A DNA stretch of 17,416 nt from Euperipatoides rowelli. Its lineage: Eukaryota > Onychophora > Udeonychophora > Euonychophora > Peripatopsidae. The stretch lies in NCBI GenBank assembly GCA_003024985.2, contig PXIH01S0016719.1. The stretch is one strand, 5' to 3'. The notes under the pieces were generated by a model. It was not told where the DNA came from, made no database searches, and saw only the letters and a program-made list of their open reading frames with translations. Shown here in pieces: positions 1-17,416 of the stretch. The position numbers and the translations under genes were made by a program. The first letter of the stretch is position 1; each line of letters starts with the position of its first letter.

Positions 1-1
1 T

Positions 2-118
2 AATTATAGGAATTTTTCAAATAATCGAGGTAGATTTGACAGGGGTAATTATAGGCAAAGGGATAATTTTAGACCAAACAGAGGTAGATGGCACAGTGAG
101 ATGCAACTTCAAGCTTAA
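2..118 (+). CDS. C-terminal end of an arginine/glycine-rich protein (partial, 5' end outside window)
   Basis: The frame starting at base 2 is open for 38 codons and ends at a TAA at 116-118. The peptide is rich in Arg, Gly, Asn, Phe and Tyr, with repeated NRGR, DRGNYR and RPNRGRW motifs, then a short QLQA end. This composition is that of an RG/RGG RNA-binding tail, as found at the C-terminus of many RNA-binding proteins and of some retroelement gag-like proteins. No domain that would fix the family is present. An AATAAA lies at 154-159, 36 bases after the stop, and could serve as a polyadenylation signal. A second frame (starting at base 3) is also open here, but it is Ile/Val-rich and looks like a shadow. 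Because RIOK2 appears to extend leftward on the other strand, this piece may be a nested gene, a retrocopy or a transposon gene. Coding status is moderately likely; identity is unknown. Confidence 0.45.
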   Translation, partial: NYRNFSNNRGRFDRGNYRQRDNFRPNRGRWHSEMQLQA

Positions 119-998
<880 letters not shown>

Positions 999-1006
999 CA
1001 TTTATG
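999..1006. repeat. Left target-site duplication (CATTTATG) of hAT-like element
   Basis: CATTTATG directly precedes the left terminal inverted repeat and is repeated exactly at 2288-2295 directly after the right terminal repeat. An 8-bp duplication is the hallmark length of hAT-superfamily insertion. Confidence 0.85.
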
Positions 1007-1052
1007 TAGGGTTACTGGATTTCTCGACTGTCAAACCAGGACAATTTTTGCC
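1007..1052 (+). repeat. Left terminal inverted repeat of hAT-like element
   Basis: Begins TAGGGTTACTGG and carries a CCAGGACAATTTT motif. It pairs with 2242-2287, where the complementary CCCGATTTTCCGG and TTGTCCCGA motifs occur. Divergence between arms suggests an old insertion. Confidence 0.7.
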
Positions 1053-2099
1053 AAAAAAAAACATAGGATTGTTGATAAGCTTTTTTTTTTTTTTGGTAAA
1101 GGACATCTTTTATGAGTTCATATATTTAATAATAATGCTTTTAATTAATTAATTTATTTTTGAAAAGTGACTTCCTCCAAATCAACATATTTTAATTATT
1201 TCAAATATCGGCTTATTACAAACAAAAATATTACCTAAGGTAACAAACAAATACAGTCACTTTGAAAAGTACCATAATTTATATTAATATATTAATTAGC
1301 TCTGCATATTTCTTTTTCTAAAACAAATTTATAGTTTATAAATCAACTTATTTCAAAAACATATTCCAGTTATCGTATAGCTTTACATACTAAATTAAAA
1401 ACATAATATAGACTAAGATTTTATATAACAAATAGATTTTGAAATTATATATTAGGCCTATATGCAATTTTTGTGATGAGAGGTAGATCATTGATTTCCA
1501 ACTCAGAATTTTAGAGTTAATACTATAGAATTGTCGGTCTCATCTGACACCGTTTGTTCTTAAAGGCAATTAATTATAGGCCAGCGTTATTCATACGGGG
1601 ATATAGTTCATATTAGTATTTATATCCTTTTTATATTAAAATCATTAACTTTTAATTTCAGCCTAATAGTATGTATCCATTTTTAGATGAAATATAAATT
1701 AGAATAGAAATTTTGTTATAAAACGTACTGTATTTCAAATTTTAAAATGAAAGACAGAAAGTCCATTAAAAAACTACATTACCTTTATATTTACACTAGA
1801 AAATTGTTCAAGTCGACCATGTTTGTTTGTGTGTGTAAAATGACAGGCGCATAGTCTTCCAAATAACATCTATTTTAATCACGCTTGAAAATTTTGACCC
1901 AAATTCCATAAAACATGCAGCAATGTGTGCTCGTGTTTGCAAGTCAAGAATGAAACATACAAGAGAAAATAAATGTTATTTCTAAGACATCAAGCTATTG
2001 TTTAGTTGTGAATATTTTGATAAACTTTTTATTTTTATTTGCATGAATGTCCCTTAGGAGTCCCTTAAGTTACTATTGACCGAGGTAATCTTGCTCCTA

Positions 2100-2195
2100 C
2101 CCCTCTCTCACATTACAAATTTGGCACCTCCCCTTAAAATATTTTGCCTCCCCCCTGGTGGTACCCGAGGCAGACACCCCCTTCGTCCGCCTCTG
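2100..2195 (-). mobile_element. Terminus of a second, nested hAT-like element
   Basis: This block is far richer in G and C than its surroundings. Read on the minus strand it starts CAGAGGCGGACGAAGGGGG at 2195 and continues with G-rich, Gly-codon-like sequence. CAGNGGCGG starts are common hAT terminal inverted repeats. The eight bases outside it, AATCAACA (2196-2203), recur at 1180-1187, which would give a nested insertion of 1188-2195. However, the sequence starting at 1188 (TATTTTAATTATT) does not resemble the right terminus, so the left boundary is unproven. Only the terminal character of 2100-2195 is claimed. Confidence 0.5.
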
Positions 2196-2241
2196 AATCA
2201 ACAGTCCCAAAACCTCTTATCAAGACACAGGGATTTGAGGT

Positions 2242-2287
2242 ATAAAATCGGGACAATTCCGGAAAATCGGGACATCTGGCAACCCTA
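2242..2287 (-). repeat. Right terminal inverted repeat of hAT-like element
   Basis: Ends GGCAACCCTA on the plus strand, complementary to the left end at 1007, and is followed at once by the CATTTATG duplication. Confidence 0.75.
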
Positions 2288-2295
2288 CATTTATG
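2288..2295. repeat. Right target-site duplication (CATTTATG)
   Basis: Exact copy of 999-1006, marking the downstream insertion boundary. Confidence 0.85.
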
Positions 2296-2529
2296 GCATA
2301 ACATACTTTAAATGTGTCACATATTTTATGGAATTTTTTCACTTTAAATTTGATCTTTATTTATGTTGATTTGTTTGAGAAAATAAAAAATTATTTAAAT
2401 GCATCCTTGAAGTTTAAAAAGAACAAATATAAGGCCAAGCATACTTACACAGCTGCCAACCTTACAATGTCCAAATTAGGAGCATGGGGGAAGGGGGTCT
2501 TGTGGGTCATCGCCCAGCGGGATCAGGGA

Positions 2530-2541
2530 CCCCCCCCCCCC
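2530..2541 (+). repeat. C12 homopolymer
   Basis: Twelve consecutive C residues after AGGGA. It lies inside a G/C-rich, probably transposon-derived patch. Such runs are prone to length error in sequencing and to slippage. Confidence 0.9.
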
Positions 2542-5077
2542 TGGAAATTTGATCCAATTTAACATTGAAATATGTTATGACAATAGGATACAATTTACTA
2601 TCACTATTATTTTCTGGTATCAGTCCCCACAGAAAAGGGTTCATTTTTTACATGTCTTTATCTAAATATAGTGAATTATTTATTTCTGAACAAAACAATG
2701 TTGCATTTTCAGTAAAGTCTAAAACTAGATTAATTTTTGCCATAAAATGCAAATATTTACATGCTTTAAATATGAAAATAGGAGTATATGCCTTTATAAT
2801 GGATTAAAAATAATCAAAAGCAAGTTCTTTCATGATGCAACATGTTTTTGTCCTTCCACATGCATATTTCTGTACTTTAGGTGAATTTGGAAACATAACA
2901 TGTATAGACATACCACATGAACAAAAATGAAAACACCACCTAAAAATTTTGTGTCTGGGAGAAAGCCTTCAGAAAAGTCCAGGGGAAAACCCTGGTGAAG
3001 GGGGATGTCATCCCCAAATATCACTCTATATTTATAGTATATTACACAGGGTAATATATTGTAAATATAGAGCACCGGTTTGGAGGTTCAGATAATGACT
3101 CCACATTCAAACGTTTATGTAGGCTGCATTAACAATAAAATATAATTTTTATTTTAACAATAGCCAATAGTGTTTTGTTTACTATTTAGTATTTGAAATA
3201 GTAATTAAAAATAAAATCATTTTGGGCAGTATTTTAGAAAGAATAAGTAGATACCATTAATTTATTAAATACAAACCAACAAATAAAAATAAAATAATGT
3301 TGCTTTGTTTACAATCTAGCTGATTTAGACTTTTTGCATTATTAATGATTATAATGAATGAATCTAATGATGTATTTTAAGCAAAGCCATATTGGTCAGT
3401 TATACCTTTAATGGAATCTAGTAATAGCTTATTTTGTTCTTTAGTCCACTGCTATTTAAGAAGGAAAGGAGCTGAAGTTAGATGATTGTAAAATATATCT
3501 GCTGATTATTTTATTAGCATAAAAATCAGAATTATTGCTAATTTTTTAATGCATTGGTAATAAAATAAAATTCTTTATACTTTTCAATAAAAATTTGTGG
3601 ATGACTTTATCATACACCGTGGTCCTAATACAACTGCTAAATGTAAATGATTAATGAAGAAAGAAGAAAAAAGCACAATTTAAGAATTAAACAAGGATCA
3701 GCACACTATTTGGAAAGAAATAAGGAAATAAACCTAGCAAAAGCTGCAGCATTTCATACCGCATGCAATAAAATAGATCTAGGTGTAAGTTTAGTGCTGC
3801 CAAATCAACAACTTTGACTACTAGATCTAGTTTCTTTTCTTAAATAGAATAAATAGGTTTTAGTGATTGTATTATTATATTATTTTGGCAAGTGAGCAAA
3901 TGTGTAGCCAACTGACAGTTCTTAGGCTAATATTTAAAATGAAGGATCAGTTCCTTGGAATTCTATGCTTAATCCACAGCCAATAATTAGTTTTAAAAAT
4001 TTAGAATTTAATTTTAAAAAGTGAAAATTACTTTACAAATTGACTAAAATAATGCTAAATTCTAATTTATTAAAATTCTATTATTACATTAAATCGTATT
4101 TTCATATTTCAGTTTGATATTCGGATGAAGTACGAAAAAATCGGAGCACTTGCCAGCTATGTACTTATTTGGCAATTTATATTACATTTAGGTATAATGA
4201 ATTTACTGTATATACTGTACAGTGTACATATCAATATTGTATAAGAAAATTTGAATTCTGACAAAACTCAAAATTGATTAAACATTGAACCAAACTCAAC
4301 CTATCATCCAATGAGAAGTTTCAAGCTTTATTTATGGAAGCCTTATTTTTTTTTAATATAGCCTACATCCTTAGTCATGTTTCCCTTATTTATATTTAAG
4401 TTGCTATGAACAATACCCCTAACACAAATATTAAATATTTTGTTATAATCTATCCATAGCTTTTCTTTCAATGTAAATCAATTGACTATTAGCCCATTAA
4501 AGAAAATTATAGCATTTTCAAGTTATAAAGTCAAAATGATTAGGCCCTCATAGTCTATTTTAAACAAATTCTTCAATCAATCATAACTTTTATTAAGGAA
4601 ACAAAGATTGGGCCCTAATAGGCTATTTCATTTTTAAGTATTTATTTTAATTGGTTAATGACTTATCACATAGCCTTAAACGTTTTTACTAAAGTAACCA
4701 TAAGAAAATTTACGCTATTCATATACAGTACAAGCCTTGTTTTGCTTGTTCTTATATAAAGATATTGTATTGCCAACCCAAACCTGACTAGAGTTTTTTT
4801 TGTCCACTTGTTCTACTGCCGACCCTCTTTCTTTCACCGGAGTACTGCAGAGCCTACTTTGAATGATTTATGCCTTAGTGTTTACATTCGTTACCTGGTA
4901 AGTCTCGAGCAATAATTCCCTCCGTTCTTATGTAATGATTGCTTCCAGTGAGAACATATTTATAATATATTCTGTACACAGAATATAGCGAAGGGGATAT
5001 ATTTTCAGTGCTTAAGGCCCACAAATGTCTTAATCCGGACCTGAATTCTTAAACCAATACTAATTAACTGTTTTTAA

Positions 5078-5096
5078 ATATATATATATATATATT
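5078..5096. repeat. (TA)n microsatellite
   Basis: An uninterrupted TA dinucleotide tract just downstream, in RIOK2 sense, of exon 4. A second similar tract lies at about 5757-5777 and a short one near 11973-11986. Confidence 0.8.
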
Positions 5097-5111
5097 ACGG
5101 TAATAACAAAC

Positions 5112-16961
<11,850 letters not shown>

Positions 16962-17260
16962 TTCAATTTTTAAAATAAAAATAAATAAGAAGTGACATTG
17001 ATCAACACGAATCTACCATAGAGGTACGACATGCGCATCATAAAAAACAAGGCTTTTTTGACATCTGCGCATAAATGTTCGTCATTACGGTAAATTGACC
17101 GGAAATTGGATTAAACTTCTCGCAATCATGGAAATCGATCAAAAAAGGTTTATCAACCATCAACCCTTCCTCGTCATAGAGTTCGGGAAAAGTGGGTTTA
17201 ATACGTAGTTGGAGGGAAGAATACAGCTTTGTTGTCAATACTCAATACGTCATTTTCAAA
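16962..17260. promoter_or_regulatory. Probable bidirectional promoter between RIOK2 and a divergent plus-strand gene
   Basis: Only 299 bases separate the RIOK2 start codon from the plus-strand ATG at 17261. The segment contains more CpG than the rest of the window. It has two TGCGCA cores (17032-17037, 17066-17071) resembling NRF-1 half-sites, a TACGTCAT (17246-17253) resembling an ATF/CRE site, and a CAAAATGGC word at its right edge resembling a YY1 site that overlaps the start codon. No TATA box is obvious. These are matches by eye to known vertebrate motifs. A 66-codon minus-strand frame (17038-17238) crosses it; it has no ATG at its start and is not counted as a gene. Confidence 0.5.
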
Positions 17261-17365
17261 ATGGCCGCCACCAGGCCATTCCCCTCGATAAGTGGTTTTC
17301 GCGACAGTAACCAGAACCTGGTTTGGTTCAATTTTGAAATGCCACCTATAGGCAACAAGATGTAA
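17261..17365 (+). CDS. Candidate start of a divergent gene (first exon or 34-codon frame)
   Basis: ATG at 17261 has A at -3 and G at +4, a strong initiation context, and is followed by GCCGCCACC. The frame runs 34 codons (starting MAATRPFPSISGFRDS, later WFNFEMPPIGNKM) to TAA at 17363-17365. A GTAATA at 17362 could act as a splice donor just before that stop, in which case this would be exon 1 of a longer protein beyond the right edge. I do not recognise the peptide. The support is the start context, the CpG-rich upstream sequence and the head-to-head position to RIOK2. It may equally be an upstream open reading frame in a 5' UTR. Confidence 0.4.
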   Translation: MAATRPFPSISGFRDSNQNLVWFNFEMPPIGNKM

Positions 17366-17416
17366 TAATCTACATACTGTATACGAGAATCCACAAAATG
17401 TGATTCTGGATATGAA

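Larger units (their letters stand above)
1007..2287. mobile_element. Non-autonomous hAT-like DNA transposon, 1281 bp, with 8-bp target duplication
   Basis: The left end reads TAGGGTTACTGGATTTCTC and the reverse complement of the right end reads TAGGGTTGCCAGATGTCCC. The outer 21 bases match at about 16 positions. Weaker similarity continues inward for roughly 100 bases; both arms carry a TTGATAAG word followed by a T-rich run and GGAC. The element is bounded by an exact CATTTATG duplication. The TAGGG/CAGGG-type terminus and 8-bp duplication place it in the hAT superfamily. No transposase frame is visible, so it would have needed a transposase supplied in trans. The inside is mostly AT-rich, with a GC-rich block near the right end that looks like the terminus of a second element. 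Removing that putative insert would leave a short element of about 265 bp, typical of a MITE. It sits in what would be intron 4 of RIOK2. Confidence 0.75.
2296..5111 (-). other. Presumed RIOK2 intron 4 (partial): AT-rich, with transposon-like GC patches
   Basis: I find no exon here. I looked on the minus strand for the rest of the RIO kinase domain (the segment after the ATP-binding lysine, the HGD-containing catalytic loop and the IDFPQ metal-binding motif) and saw none. Two patches, about 2455-2560 and 2930-3075, are unusually G- or C-rich (GGGGGAAGGGGG, a C12 run at 2530-2541, CCCTGGTGAAGGGGGATG). They resemble internal or terminal parts of hAT-like elements, without definable ends. The rest is AT-rich. 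A GC-raised stretch at about 4760-4915 has a plus-strand open frame and a GTAAGT at 4898 but no recognisable homology. Confidence 0.5.

Noticed and set aside
2830-3075. 81-codon minus-strand open frame
   Set aside because: It overlaps a G/C-rich transposon-like patch, has no RIO kinase motif and no domain; it cannot be the next RIOK2 exon.
4750-4915. GC-raised plus-strand open stretch ending in a GTAAGT at 4898
   Set aside because: It is opposite in strand to RIOK2, has no recognised domain, and the frame is only about 50 codons long; not enough to call an exon.

Overview
This window is AT-rich eukaryotic (metazoan) DNA. Its codons are interrupted by introns with canonical GT...AG boundaries. 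It is dense in non-LTR retrotransposon and hAT-type DNA-transposon remains, and the TAGGCCTA-like and TACAGTA-like words scattered through it resemble echinoderm genomes. A marine deuterostome, possibly a crinoid, is my best guess, but that is an impression and not a demonstration.

The only host gene I can identify firmly is the 5' half of RIOK2 (RIO-family atypical kinase 2, 40S ribosome maturation) on the minus strand. Exon 1 (16896-16961), exon 2 (7173-7314), exon 3 (5272-5385) and exon 4 (5112-5166) join in phase. Together they encode residues 1-125 plus two bases of codon 126: the N-terminal winged helix, the GxGKES nucleotide loop and the invariant lysine at position 123. The rest of the kinase domain is not visible, so intron 4 appears to run off the left edge.

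Layout from left to right: (1) 1-118 holds the C-terminal end of a plus-strand arginine/glycine-rich reading frame of unknown origin. (2) 999-2295 is a hAT-like element with an exact 8-bp target duplication, carrying a second hAT-like terminus inside it. (3) 2296-5111 is AT-rich sequence of RIOK2 intron 4 with two GC-rich transposon-like patches. (4) 5112-7314 holds RIOK2 exons 4-2, with a long hairpin just downstream of exon 2 and a GC-raised patch of unknown origin at 5856-6350. (5) 7315-16895 is the 9.6-kb RIOK2 intron 1. It is filled with LINE remains: two minus-strand 3' fragments (8637-9360 and about 10065-11080), a plus-strand 3' UTR fragment (about 11090-11560) and a near full-length but decayed plus-strand CR1/L2-like LINE (about 12480-16740) with PHD-finger ORF1 and endonuclease-plus-reverse-transcriptase ORF2. 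(6) 16962-17260 is a compact, CpG-containing, probably bidirectional promoter. (7) A plus-strand ATG at 17261 in strong context opens a 34-codon frame that may be the first exon of a divergent gene.

I did not find evidence of a wholly new biological system. The most interesting leads are the pre-miRNA-like hairpin next to RIOK2 exon 2, the two classes of short terminal hairpin shared by LINE 3' tails, and the head-to-head promoter with its unidentified divergent frame.
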